Under the pieces are notes generated by a model. That model was not told the DNA's origin. It worked only from the letters and a program-made list of their open reading frames with translations, and ran no database searches. 64,000 nucleotides of DNA from positions 48,702 to 112,701 of the forward strand of contig NZ_BSTM01000026.1 in the NCBI RefSeq assembly GCF_030269515.1, given 5' to 3'. Of this stretch, positions 1 to 8,288 are shown piece after piece; within the stretch, counting starts at the first letter, position 1; each line of letters starts with the position of its first letter. The position numbers and the translations under genes are program-made. This DNA is from Actinomadura sp. NBRC 104412. GTDB taxonomy: Bacteria; Actinomycetota; Actinomycetes; Streptosporangiales; Streptosporangiaceae.

Positions 1-50
1 CCATGCCGCCGCATCCATGCCGCCGCCTCCATGCCGCATCCATGCCGCTG
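1..50. repeat. short CCATGCCGC tandem units at window edge
   Basis: Four copies of CCATGCCGC lie within the first 50 bases, spaced 14, 14 and 11 bp. Each contains an ATG, which creates spurious upstream starts for the following gene. The array may continue left of the window. Confidence 0.6.
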
Positions 51-120
51 TCCCGGGCGCTCCCGGGTCGCGGAGGGGCGGCCTACCGGTCCGGCACGCG
101 AGCGTGGCAGCCTGTGCCTC

Positions 121-813
121 ATGGTCGATGCGGTGGGCCCGCGAGCCTGGCTGATCCGGCACGGGCAGAGCGAGTCCAACGCGGGCCTGCCCACCCAGGG
201 CCCCGGCACGGCGCCGCTCACCGCCCTCGGCCGCGCCCAGGCGACCCAGGTGGCCGCCGCGTTCACCGAACCGCCGACCCTGATCGTGAGCTCCACGTTC
301 GAGCGCGCCCGCCAGACGGCGTGGCCGACCAGGGAACGCTTCCCGGACGTTCCGTACGAGGAATGGCCCGTCCACGAGTTCACCTTCCTCGGCGACAAGC
401 ACCGGCGGGGCTCGACCAACGAGGAACGCCGCCCGCACGCCCTTGCGTACTGGGCGCGCTGCGACCCCGCGTACGCCGCCGACGGCGACGGCGAGTCGTT
501 CACGCAACTGATCGCCCGCACGTACGACCTCAGGGAACGGATGGCGCGGCGGGAAGACGGGCTGATCGCCGTGTTCACCCACGGCCTCTTCATGCGTGCG
601 CTGCTGTGGTCGCTGTCGACCGGGATCACCGACCCGGACGCCGCGGCGATGGCCGCGTTCTTCGCGTTCGCCCAGGTCTGGACGATCCCGAACGGCGCCA
701 TCGTCGAACTGCGGGCCCGCCGGGAGGACCCACGGGACGTCCGCGTGATCGGCGGTTCGTTCACCCACCTGGCCACTCCCAGCGGTACCGCCCCCGGCAC
801 GGACCCCGGCTGA
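121..813 (+). CDS. histidine phosphatase family protein (phosphoglycerate mutase-like)
   Basis: This 230-residue protein carries the branch-1 histidine phosphatase signature RHGQSESN near residues 13-20, where the His is the phospho-acceptor. A second conserved His lies in the VFTHG segment of the C-terminal half. The family removes phosphate from small metabolites or proteins; the substrate cannot be told here. I chose the ATG at 121 because it sits just before the first beta strand (AWLIRHGQ). An in-frame ATG at 31 would add 30 Arg/Pro-rich residues from the repeat region. No clear Shine-Dalgarno site precedes 121, so the start is the weakest part of the call. Confidence 0.85.
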   Translation: MVDAVGPRAWLIRHGQSESNAGLPTQGPGTAPLTALGRAQATQVAAAFTEPPTLIVSSTFERARQTAWPTRERFPDVPYEEWPVHEFTFLGDKHRRGSTNEERRPHALAYWARCDPAYAADGDGESFTQLIARTYDLRERMARREDGLIAVFTHGLFMRALLWSLSTGITDPDAAAMAAFFAFAQVWTIPNGAIVELRARREDPRDVRVIGGSFTHLATPSGTAPGTDPG

Positions 814-828
814 CCGCTCCAGCCGGGA

Positions 829-1704
829 TCAGTCCTTATCGTCGGAGAAGCCCGCGAAGTAGGTGGCGGCCATGTCCTCGTCGCCGTGTCCCTGCGCGAT
901 GGCGCGGCGGAAGCGCTCACCGGCCGCGTCGATCATGTCCACGCGGATCCCGGCCGAACGGGCGGCCTCGCCGATGAGACGGGTGTCCTTCTCCGCGTTG
1001 CGCAGGGCGAAGCTGGGCTCGAAGTCGCCGTCCTGGATCGCCTTCATCTTCAGTTGCAGGTACGCGCTGTCCATCGGCCCGCCAGAGACCACCTCGGCGA
1101 ACCGCGTAGCGTCCAGTCCCAGGCCCTTCACCAGCGCGAGCGCCTCGGCCACGATCGTCGTGAGCGCGATCCCGTAGCCGACCGTGGCCATCTTCAGCCG
1201 GGTGCCGTTGCCCTGCGCGCCGTCCTCGCCCACCCAGAGCGTCTTGCCGCCGAGCACCTCGAACACCGGCGCGAGCGCCTCCCGCGCCTCCTCCGGACCG
1301 GCCGCGAGGATCACCAGCTTGCCCTGCTCGGCGGGCTGCTTGGTGCCCTGGACCGGCGCGTCCACGAAGAGCAGCCCGTGCTCGGCCGCCAGCGCCGTCA
1401 GCGGTTCCAGCGCCGCCACGCCGACCGTGCTCATCTGGGCCCAGACCTGCCCGGAACGCAACGCGGGCGCGGCATCGCGCATCGCCGCCAGGACGGCGTC
1501 GCCGTCCAGCAGCATCGTGATGACGACGTCGGCGCCCTCGACGGCGCCGGCGGGGGAGTCGGTCACGGTGGCGCCGTCCTTGGCCAGCGGTTCCGCGCGG
1601 GACCGCGTCCTGTTCCAGACCCGCACGTCGAACCCGTGCCGCAGCAGGTTGCGTGCCATCGCCGTTCCCATGATCCCCGTGCCGAGCAGCGCGATGGTGG
1701 CCAT
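829..1704 (-). CDS. NAD(P)-dependent oxidoreductase, beta-hydroxyacid dehydrogenase family
   Basis: This 291-residue protein begins MATIALLGTGIMG, a GxGxxG Rossmann nucleotide-binding loop at residues 8-13. It has the family's substrate-binding DAPVQG segment and a central Lys in the G-T-R-L-K region that matches the catalytic Lys of 3-hydroxyisobutyrate and 2-hydroxy-3-oxopropionate dehydrogenases. The length fits the family (about 290). The start at 1704 has a good AGAAAGGA site upstream; a longer in-frame reading to 1902 lacks family sequence. It converges with the phosphatase gene, 15 bp apart. The exact substrate is unknown, and GLYR or imine-reductase-like members look similar. Confidence 0.88.
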   Translation of the reverse strand: MATIALLGTGIMGTAMARNLLRHGFDVRVWNRTRSRAEPLAKDGATVTDSPAGAVEGADVVITMLLDGDAVLAAMRDAAPALRSGQVWAQMSTVGVAALEPLTALAAEHGLLFVDAPVQGTKQPAEQGKLVILAAGPEEAREALAPVFEVLGGKTLWVGEDGAQGNGTRLKMATVGYGIALTTIVAEALALVKGLGLDATRFAEVVSGGPMDSAYLQLKMKAIQDGDFEPSFALRNAEKDTRLIGEAARSAGIRVDMIDAAGERFRRAIAQGHGDEDMAATYFAGFSDDKD

Positions 1705-1805
1705 GATCGCGTCCTTTCTGGAATGAACAGTCCAAATGCCCCGGGCGACGCTACTCCTTTGCCCGCACGTCAGCAAGGCAATCAGGAACCGGTGGGCGGC
1801 CGGCC

Positions 1806-2900
1806 TCAGCCGTAGGCGGGGCTGCCGCCCGGCGTCTCCACCGGGACGTCGGTGTACGGGGCCGCGAAGACGTCGAGCGTCAGCTCGAGATGGTCGGACC
1901 ACCAGCCCACCAGGGCCGCGTCGGCCCCCGATGTCCCGGGGCGGCCCTCCTCACCCAGGTACCGGTGACGCAGAGGGGCCACATCGCACAGCCGCTCCCA
2001 CCACTCCCGGTGCACGGCGGCCTGGATCTGCCCGGCGTCCAAGGGGAACGCCGAACGGTGGCCCCGCACGAACGACGTCACGCGGTCGAGGTCGAGCCCG
2101 CGTTCGTCGTCGCAGGCGAACAGCCACGCCGCGGCGCGGACGACCTCGCCCGCGACCGGTCCGGTCGTCATCGACCCCCAGCCCAGCACCGCCGTCACGT
2201 TCCCCGCCCCGCCGTAACGCAGGTTGCCCTCGTGGAACGCCCCGTGCAGGTGACCGACCGTGCTGACATCGGTCTCCGGCGGCTGGTGATCGGCCAGCTC
2301 CGCGAGCAGCGCACGCCGTTCCAGCAGGCGCCGCTCGGTGAGCGCGGCGAAGTCGTTGCCCCGCCCGTCCCGAGGAAGGGTGGCGAGCATCCCGTCGATC
2401 GCGGACATCGCGTCGCACGCGCGCGGCGTGGGAACCAGCAGGCTCTGCTGGACGGGTGAGGTCAGGCTGTCCATCGCCGCGTGCAGCTCGCCGAGCAGCG
2501 CGCCCAGCCGCTCGCACTGCCCGAACGTCAGCTCCAGCCCGCCGCGCCGCCGTCCCGTCACCCACGGGTAGAGCGCGAAGAGACGCCCCTGCGCGGTGAC
2601 GATCGTCCGTCCACCGCGCACGGCGCTGATGGGCGCGAGCACCGGCAGACCCGTGGCGTCCAACGCGGCCGTGACCGTGTGCTCGAACAGGACCCTGCGG
2701 CGCTCGGCCGCCGCGTACTCCTTGAGAAGATACGACCCGGCCTCGGAGTCCACCCGCCACCGGTGCCGCGCGATCGGTCGCGGCGGCGCCGCATCGGCGA
2801 TCCCCCAGCGCTTCAGCAGTCGCGGCGGCGGCTCGTCGTCGCCAGTGCCCTGTGACGTCGGCACGTCAGCACCCCGGTGGCTTCGAGTGGTCGAACGCAT
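1806..2900 (-). CDS. phosphotransferase-fold protein (APH/HSK2 superfamily), predicted catalytically dead
   Basis: This 364-residue protein has the aminoglycoside phosphotransferase/homoserine kinase layout: an N-lobe with the TGLPVLAPI segment, then the catalytic loop. The normal HGDxxxxN catalytic loop reads HGAFHEGN, and the metal-binding I-D-W segment reads AVLGWGS, so both catalytic aspartates are replaced. The reading frame is intact and codon use is normal. I therefore infer a pseudokinase or binding protein rather than a decaying gene. The start at 2900 has a GGGGGG ribosome site 4 bases upstream. Confidence 0.75.
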   Translation of the reverse strand: MRSTTRSHRGADVPTSQGTGDDEPPPRLLKRWGIADAAPPRPIARHRWRVDSEAGSYLLKEYAAAERRRVLFEHTVTAALDATGLPVLAPISAVRGGRTIVTAQGRLFALYPWVTGRRRGGLELTFGQCERLGALLGELHAAMDSLTSPVQQSLLVPTPRACDAMSAIDGMLATLPRDGRGNDFAALTERRLLERRALLAELADHQPPETDVSTVGHLHGAFHEGNLRYGGAGNVTAVLGWGSMTTGPVAGEVVRAAAWLFACDDERGLDLDRVTSFVRGHRSAFPLDAGQIQAAVHREWWERLCDVAPLRHRYLGEEGRPGTSGADAALVGWWSDHLELTLDVFAAPYTDVPVETPGGSPAYG

Positions 2901-2988
2901 GTTCCCCCCGAACGCTACACGCCCCCACCCGCAACGGGAAGGTGAATCCACACGATCCTCCTGTGGGCGGTTCCCCGGGCCAACGAAA

Positions 2989-3014
2989 CGGGGCCACCCC
3001 TGGAGGTGGCCCCG
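2989..3014 (-). terminator. hairpin terminator after the DDN-family gene
   Basis: A perfect 10-bp stem (CGGGGCCACC with GGTGGCCCCG) and a 6-base loop lie 13 bp past the stop of the reductase gene. On the minus strand it is followed by GTTTCGTT. Confidence 0.7.
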
Positions 3015-3026
3015 CGTTCGGGCGTA

Positions 3027-3440
3027 TCAGACGCGCTCCAGGATCACGACGGGGATCTCACGGCTCGTCTTCGTCTGGTACTCGTCGTAAGCCGGCCAGG
3101 TCGCCGTCATCTTCTTCCAGAGCGCCGGCTTCTCGTCCGGGCCCGCGGTGCGCGCACGCGCGGTGAACTTCTCCCCGTGGATCTGCACCTGGACCTCCGG
3201 GTTGGCCACCAGGTTCTTGTACCAGTCGGGATGCTCCGGGCTGCCGCCCCGGGACGCCACCACGATGGGGTTGCCGTTGTCCTCCTGGTAGATCAGCGGC
3301 GTGGTGTAGGACTTGCCGGTGCGTCGCCCGGTCGTCGTGAGCAGCAGAACCGTGGTGCCCCGCCAGTCGTGCCCCACCGCTCCGTCCGTCGCCTGGTAAC
3401 GCTCGACGTGCTCCTGCCCGAACAGCGTGTCTGTCATCAT
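3027..3440 (-). CDS. deazaflavin(F420)-dependent nitroreductase family protein (DDN-like)
   Basis: This 137-residue protein matches the split beta-barrel DDN family: the GRRTGKSYTTPLIY strand pair, the SRGGSPEHPDWYKNLVANPEV segment (here residues about 70-90), and a C-terminal P-x-Y-x-x-Y-Q-x-K-T-x-R-x-I-P-V motif. The family binds coenzyme F420 and reduces quinones or nitro compounds. ATG codons at 3440 and 3437 are both possible; an AAGGAAA site lies directly upstream. It is monocistronic, with a terminator just downstream. The substrate is not predictable. Confidence 0.88.
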   Translation of the reverse strand: MMTDTLFGQEHVERYQATDGAVGHDWRGTTVLLLTTTGRRTGKSYTTPLIYQEDNGNPIVVASRGGSPEHPDWYKNLVANPEVQVQIHGEKFTARARTAGPDEKPALWKKMTATWPAYDEYQTKTSREIPVVILERV

Positions 3441-3601
3441 TTTCCTTCATCTTCTCCGGGGGATGGGGGCGGGACGCCCCCTGCGGAACAACCTTGGACC
3501 GCCGGGCACTCTTCCCTCACGGGGAATGATCAATACCCTGAACCGATGCCGATGACGAACAGGCCGGCCCTCGTATCGCCGCGTCGGACGGAGCGGGCAC
3601 C

Positions 3602-4045
3602 ATGACTCCCGAGGACGTCGCGCGGCGCTGCGCCGAAACGATGAGCGAGCGGGACCAGGTGGCCATCGACCTCGACATGGAGATCGTCGAGGTCGGCCCG
3701 GGCCGGGCCCGCCTGCGCATGCGCGTCACGGACACGATGGTCAACGGCCACGGCCTCGCCCATGGCGGTTACGTGTTCCTGCTCGCCGACTCCGCGTTCG
3801 CGTACGCGTGCAACACCCACGACCGCGTGACCGTCGCGGCGGCCGCCGACATCACCTTCGTGGCCCCCGCCTACGGTGGCGACCTCCTGGAGGCCCTGGC
3901 GACCGAACGCGTCCGCTTCGGCCGCAGCGGCCTCTATGACGTGACCGTCCGACGCATCCCCGACGACGCGGTCATAGCCGAGTTCCGAGGAACAAGCCGC
4001 AGCCGGAACGACCGGCTCCTCACTACCCCTGAACACCCCGCCTGA
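3602..4045 (+). CDS. paaI: PaaI-type hotdog acyl-CoA thioesterase
   Basis: This 147-residue hotdog-fold thioesterase has the PaaI signature: NGHGLAHGGYVFLLADSAFA, with the HGG loop and the catalytic Asp of the LAD helix, near residues 40-60. The family hydrolyses hydroxyphenylacetyl-CoA and related aryl-CoA esters and clears dead-end CoA esters in phenylacetate breakdown. No other paa genes are in the window, so it stands alone. A degenerate copy of its C-terminal segment lies about 300 bp downstream. No strong ribosome site is visible before 3602. Confidence 0.85.
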   Translation: MTPEDVARRCAETMSERDQVAIDLDMEIVEVGPGRARLRMRVTDTMVNGHGLAHGGYVFLLADSAFAYACNTHDRVTVAAAADITFVAPAYGGDLLEALATERVRFGRSGLYDVTVRRIPDDAVIAEFRGTSRSRNDRLLTTPEHPA

Positions 4046-4265
4046 CCGCCGTCCCGATGAGCCGGCCGAGACGGAAAGGGGCGCGCGGTGGCCTCTGCGG
4101 TGTCGCCCTCTGGCGTGTTCCGCGGGACGTGTCGTGGCCAGGACTTGCGACCGTTGGATGCGCGCGAGTGCCACGATGAGCGCCTGAGTCGACCGCGGGA
4201 GGGACGCGGGAACCGGCACGCGGTGGCCTTTGTGACGTGCCGGTACGGAGCGTTCTCGACCAGCG

Positions 4266-4311
4266 CGGTGATCGCGGAGCTTCAGGGGACGAGTCGTAGT
4301 CGGAAGGTGCT
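4266..4311 (+). pseudogene. C-terminal fragment of a second PaaI-like thioesterase
   Basis: The translation VIAELQGTSRSRK repeats VIAEFRGTSRSRN from the C-terminus of the upstream thioesterase. About 29 of 41 bases match, and most differences fall at third codon positions, so the copy diverged as coding sequence before truncation. The rest of the 4046-4478 gap shows no start, hotdog core or other gene. Confidence 0.6.
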
Positions 4312-4478
4312 CGCCGTCTCCTGGTGTGTCGACTGTGGGGATGCGGTACGCGGTAGATGGAATAGAAGGGACGGGGTGGATCTTGAGACGGGCAGGGGGC
4401 GTCAGCGGGCGATCGCCGGGGAATGAGCGCCGGAGCCGCCCGCAGCGTTGCGGTGGCGATCGATAACGGGAGGTAGCG

Positions 4479-5327
4479 ATGGACATCGGGCGGCTGGGAG
4501 TGTGGAGCATCGGTTTGCGTTCCGGCGACCACACGCGCAACGCCGAAGCGGCGGCGGAACTCGAGGAACTCGGGTACACGGCCACGTGGCTGGGCGGCAG
4601 CCCGGGTGTCGAGGACGCGGTTCCGCTGCTGGAGGCGACGTCCCGCATGGTCGTGGCGACCGGGATCCTGAACATCTGGGAGCACGAGCCCGAGGCGGTC
4701 GCGGAGCAGGCGGCGAAGCTCGACCAGGACCACCCCGGACGTTTCGTCCTCGGCCTGGGCGTCGGCCACGCCCCGTTGGTCGGTGACCGGTACGGCCGCC
4801 CCTACGGAAAGATGATCGACTACCTGGACCGCCTGGACGCGGCGGGCTCGCCGGCCGGACGCCGTGTCCTGGCGGCGCTGGGCCCCAAGATGCTCGCGGC
4901 GGCCCGCGACCGTGCCGCCGGAGCCCATCCGTACCTCGTCACCCCGGAGCACACGCGGCGCGCTCGCGAGATCCTCGGATCGGGTCCGCTGCTGGCCCCG
5001 GAGCTCAAGGTCGTCCTCGACCGCGATCTCGACAGCGCCCGCTCGGCGGCGCGCGAGCACCTGGCGATGTATCTGCGCCTCCCCAACTACACCCGAAGCC
5101 TGCTGCGGCTCGGCTTCGGCGAGGACGACCTCGCGGGCACGGGCAGCGACCACCTCGTCGACTCGGTCTTCGCCCTGGGGGACCTGGACGCGGTCGACCG
5201 CCGCCTCACCGAGCATTTCGATGCGGGCGCGGACCAAGTCACGATCCAGGTCATCACCCACAACAGGGACGCGCTCCCGCTGAGCGAGTGGAGGTCACTG
5301 GCGCCCCTGGCGACCGCTCACGCCTGA
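4479..5327 (+). CDS. LLM-class F420-dependent oxidoreductase (TIGR03620-like)
   Basis: This 282-residue luciferase-like monooxygenase fold protein begins with the family strand MDIGRLGVWS. It has the ELEELGYTATWLG strand-helix, the VATGILNIW strand and the FVLGLGVGHAPLVG loop typical of the F420-using TIGR03620 subgroup. These are TIM-barrel enzymes that transfer hydride from reduced F420; substrates are mostly unknown. The length is typical for the subgroup. The start at 4479 is preceded by GGGAGG. It has no operon partner. Confidence 0.85.
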   Translation: MDIGRLGVWSIGLRSGDHTRNAEAAAELEELGYTATWLGGSPGVEDAVPLLEATSRMVVATGILNIWEHEPEAVAEQAAKLDQDHPGRFVLGLGVGHAPLVGDRYGRPYGKMIDYLDRLDAAGSPAGRRVLAALGPKMLAAARDRAAGAHPYLVTPEHTRRAREILGSGPLLAPELKVVLDRDLDSARSAAREHLAMYLRLPNYTRSLLRLGFGEDDLAGTGSDHLVDSVFALGDLDAVDRRLTEHFDAGADQVTIQVITHNRDALPLSEWRSLAPLATAHA

Positions 5328-5488
5328 GCCGCACACGTCCACAATTCCGGTACGGGCACTCACCGTGGCGGCTCTGACAGGAAGGACGAGGGCGCCCTCC
5401 GAGCGCCGTCAAGTCCGTATCCGGCCAGCAGGTACTCGCGACGCTACGGCGACGATGGTCCAGGAAAGGACCAACCGGGCGGCACGGA

Positions 5489-6397
5489 TCAGATCTCGTC
5501 CATGATCTGCTTCAGGAACGGCACCGTGTCGTCCGGCCGGGTGGCCGCGATGCACAGGTTGTTCATGGTCCGCATGTAGATGTCGACGTCGGTGGGCTTG
5601 TCCAGGTACAGCGCGCTGGTGAGCTGCTCCATGTAGACGACGTCCGACAGGCCGGGCTCGGAGAACCGCAGGATGGTGAACGGCCCGCCCACCGCGACCT
5701 GCTCCACCGCGCCGAACGGGACGATCTGCAGCGTCACGTTCGGCATCGAGGTCATGTCGATCAGATGCTGGATCTGGTCGCGCATCACCTCTCGTCCCCC
5801 GAGGGGACGGCGCAGCACCGCCTCGTCCAGTACCGCCCACAGGGTCGGCGCGGACGGCTCGGAGAACCGCTCCTGCCGGGTCATGCGCAGCCTGACGCGG
5901 CGCTCCACTTCGTCATCGGACGCCTCGGCCTCGGCGTATCCCAGCCGCACGACCGCGCGAGCGTAGTCCTCGGTCTGCATCAGCCCGGGCACGAACTGCA
6001 CCTCGAACGTCCGCAGCAGCGTCGCGGCGCCCTCCAGCCCCAGATAGGTCTCGAACCAACCGGGCAGCACGTCGCCATAACGGTGCCACCAGCCGGGAGT
6101 GTTCGCCTCCCTGGCCAGCTCCAGCAGCGAGTCCCGCTCCACCGGGTCGTCGACGCCGTACAGGGTCAGCAGGTCGGCGACGTCCCGCTCCTTGAACCCG
6201 ACCCGGCCGAGCTCCATCCGGCTGATCTTCGAGTGGGAGCCGCGGATCTCGTAACCCGCCTCCTCGGTGGACAGCCCGCTCTTCTCGCGCAGCCGCCGCA
6301 GATGAGCGCCCAGCAGGATGCGCAGGACGGTCGGCCCGCCTCGGGGCGGGTAGCTCACGAGCCGGTCGTCGACCGATCCGTTCACGGTCGGCGGCAT
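5489..6397 (-). CDS. Scr1-type XRE regulator with DUF5753 domain
   Basis: This 302-residue protein has an N-terminal XRE helix-turn-helix at about residues 27-85 (LGAHLRRLREKSGLSTEEAG followed by SKISRMELG). A DUF5753 domain fills residues about 100-290, with the usual WWHRYGDVLPGWFETYLGLE entry and the PNVTLQIVPFGA segment. Actinomycetes carry many such paralogues, usually next to a small DUF397 gene; no DUF397 gene is visible on either side. The start at 6397 has a weak ribosome site. Its 674-bp upstream region holds inverted repeats that may be its own operator. Confidence 0.88.
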   Translation of the reverse strand: MPPTVNGSVDDRLVSYPPRGGPTVLRILLGAHLRRLREKSGLSTEEAGYEIRGSHSKISRMELGRVGFKERDVADLLTLYGVDDPVERDSLLELAREANTPGWWHRYGDVLPGWFETYLGLEGAATLLRTFEVQFVPGLMQTEDYARAVVRLGYAEAEASDDEVERRVRLRMTRQERFSEPSAPTLWAVLDEAVLRRPLGGREVMRDQIQHLIDMTSMPNVTLQIVPFGAVEQVAVGGPFTILRFSEPGLSDVVYMEQLTSALYLDKPTDVDIYMRTMNNLCIAATRPDDTVPFLKQIMDEI

Positions 6398-6557
6398 CGG
6401 CGCAGCTGAATCCTGGGGCAAGGCGTCACCAGCCAGTCGAAGGGACCGTTCGCACGACCGAACGGCACCGCACCATGCTAGAGGATGGATGCCCCTATTT
6501 GGGAAGACTGAAAATCCCGCTCTCGTCAGGAGCGGGCAACTGTGGTAAAGGCGGCCG

Positions 6558-6589
6558 ATCACACGCAGTGACGGGAGCGCGTGTGTGAT
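6558..6589. promoter_or_regulatory. imperfect inverted repeat upstream of the XRE gene
   Basis: ATCACACGC at 6558-6566 faces GCGTGTGTGAT at 6579-6589, with one CA unit extra in the second arm. It lies about 160 bp upstream of the XRE start, in the only relatively AT-rich part of the gap. A role as operator is inference. Confidence 0.35.
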
Positions 6590-6850
6590 GTTGCTGATCA
6601 TTCTACGGGGACCTGTGTGACTGCGCAGGCAGTTTTCCCTCACTACCGCGCATGCCGTGCCCGTCTGGGACGCGTGATGAAGCTCTCCCCCGGCACGCGA
6701 ACGATCGGAACCGCAACGGGAGTTTCCTATTAAGGACAAAGAGGGCAACCTATCCGGCCGGCGACCGCAGGCCGCACCCGCAGCGCCACAGCCACCGCGG
6801 GTGTTGCGCAGGTTCGCGGTACACACGGGGCGCGGTGCATATGGTGCTAC

Positions 6851-6862
6851 CGGCATATGCCG
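6851..6862. promoter_or_regulatory. 12-bp perfect palindrome CGGCATATGCCG in a GCGGTG-rich spacer
   Basis: The palindrome is flanked by partial echoes (GTGCATATGGTG on the left, GTGGTATATGCGGTG on the right). The surrounding 6770-7010 is rich in GCGGT repeats and has no coding character. It could be an operator for the HPF-like gene at 7072 or for the XRE gene. Confidence 0.35.
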
Positions 6863-7071
6863 TGCTCACAGTGCTGTGGTATATGCGGTGCCCGCGGCGC
6901 TCGCGGTGTAGCAGGGCGCTGTGTTGCAGCGGTATCCGCAGCGTGCGGTGCCCGTGGTGGGCGCGGTGTGGGATGTGCGCGGCTCGCGCAGCTCTGCGGC
7001 TCGCGCAAGCGCCGGGTGCGCTCGACCGGATGGTGGCCCTCTGGTGATCAGTACGCGGACCTGGGGGAATC

Positions 7072-7389
7072 ATGCCTTCGACCACCAAGGAACTGCCGAA
7101 AGTCCGTTACCTCACCTCCGGCCGGGTCACCGATGCCGAACTCGCGGCCGCCGAGGGAGCCCTCCGCAGCGCACTGGCAGGCGTGTCCGGTCGAATCGGC
7201 TCGGTCGCCCTGACCCTCAGCGTGGTCGCCGACGAGACGCTGCCCCGCCCGGCCCTGGCCCAAGCCGTCGTCGAGATCGACGGCCGCCGGCTGCGCGCCC
7301 AGGCCGCCGCCCCGACCCTGCCCGAGGCCATCGGGCTTCTGCGCGACCGCTTGGCCGTCCGCGCATCGTCCTTCCGCCAGGTCGGCTGA
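7072..7389 (+). CDS. short HPF/RaiA-like ribosome-associated protein
   Basis: This 105-residue protein resembles the N-terminal fold of hibernation-promoting factors seen in actinobacteria. It has a predicted beta strand (GSVALTLSVV), then VEIDGRRLRAQAAAPTLPEAIGLLRDRL, which matches the strand-helix pattern of that family. It lacks the long C-terminal dimerisation domain, so it would be a short-type factor. A GGGGG site precedes the ATG. The call rests on pattern similarity alone; a general hypothetical is the alternative. Confidence 0.6.
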   Translation: MPSTTKELPKVRYLTSGRVTDAELAAAEGALRSALAGVSGRIGSVALTLSVVADETLPRPALAQAVVEIDGRRLRAQAAAPTLPEAIGLLRDRLAVRASSFRQVG

Positions 7390-7456
7390 CCGCCCGCCGG
7401 CCACGGCCGTCGCCCGCCTGTGCCCGTCCGCGCGTGAAGGGGCGCCGCCCCGATCC

Positions 7457-7480
7457 CAGGGCGGCCCGAAGGCCGCCCTG
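7457..7480. terminator. bidirectional hairpin between convergent genes
   Basis: A 10-bp perfect stem (CAGGGCGGCC with GGCCGCCCTG) is closed by a CGAA tetraloop. It sits between the HPF-like gene and the convergent permease gene. Confidence 0.75.
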
Positions 7481-7502
7481 TCGATGGAAAGGGGCGGCCG
7501 CT

Positions 7503-8288
7503 TCAAGCGTCCCGTCGCTGTATGACAGACGACGCCAGCCACAACGGCAACACCGCGTAGGCCACCATCAACGCCGCCGCCGCGGCCGGAGGGAGCAGGT
7601 CGCCATAGACGCTCGATGTGTTGGATCCGTGACCGGCGATCTGCCCAGGCAACGCATCGGGAACGAACGCAGCGATGCGCTTGCCCCACGGATCAGGCAG
7701 AAGGCCCAAAAGCATCGGCAGCGGATACCACGGAACGACGATGCTGACGATCGCGGCGGCGGTCGAGCGCAACAGCACCGCCAGCCCCACGCCGAGTAGT
7801 GCGTACACGGTGATCAGCCCGGCTCGGGCGAGCAACTCGGGCAGCTCGTGCGCGATCGCCGTCCGGTGGCCGGCGATGGGACGGTCGCCGACCACGAGCC
7901 TGGTCCCGAACAGGGTCAGGAAGGTGATCGCGAGCCCTGCCGCCAGCGAGACCGCGCCGACCACGCCCGCCTTGGCCGCCAGGACGGTACGGCGCCCCGG
8001 CATCGCGGCGAAGGTCGTCCGTATCATGCCGGTGCGGTGCTCGGGCGTGACGGCGAGAACCCCCATGATCGCCAGGCACAGTCCGGCGACCCAGCTCGTC
8101 AGGGCCGTGATGTCGCTCAGAGCGAAACGGGCACGGCGTTCGGGCGAGAGCCCGTCCCACAGGGTGACCGCCTGCCACGTCACCAGGACCCCCACGCCCG
8201 TGAACGCCAGCGCTACTCCCAGGACGATGTAGGTGGAGCGCACGGTACGGAGCTTTGCCCATTCCGCGGCCACGGCGTCGAGCATCAC
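7503..8288 (-). CDS. ABC-2 type transporter permease
   Basis: This 261-residue protein has about six hydrophobic segments. Its N-terminal AEWAKLRTVRSTY motif is the hallmark of actinomycete ABC-2 permeases. A conserved cytoplasmic segment reads EHRTGMIRTTFAAMPGRRTVLAAK. It is the last gene of the exporter operon. A GTG at 8288 overlaps the upstream permease's TGA by four bases, and an ATG at 8285 overlaps it by one, so translation is coupled. The substrate is unknown; the neighbouring two-component system suggests a cell-envelope or antibiotic-response exporter. Confidence 0.9.
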   Translation of the reverse strand: MMLDAVAAEWAKLRTVRSTYIVLGVALAFTGVGVLVTWQAVTLWDGLSPERRARFALSDITALTSWVAGLCLAIMGVLAVTPEHRTGMIRTTFAAMPGRRTVLAAKAGVVGAVSLAAGLAITFLTLFGTRLVVGDRPIAGHRTAIAHELPELLARAGLITVYALLGVGLAVLLRSTAAAIVSIVVPWYPLPMLLGLLPDPWGKRIAAFVPDALPGQIAGHGSNTSSVYGDLLPPAAAAALMVAYAVLPLWLASSVIQRRDA

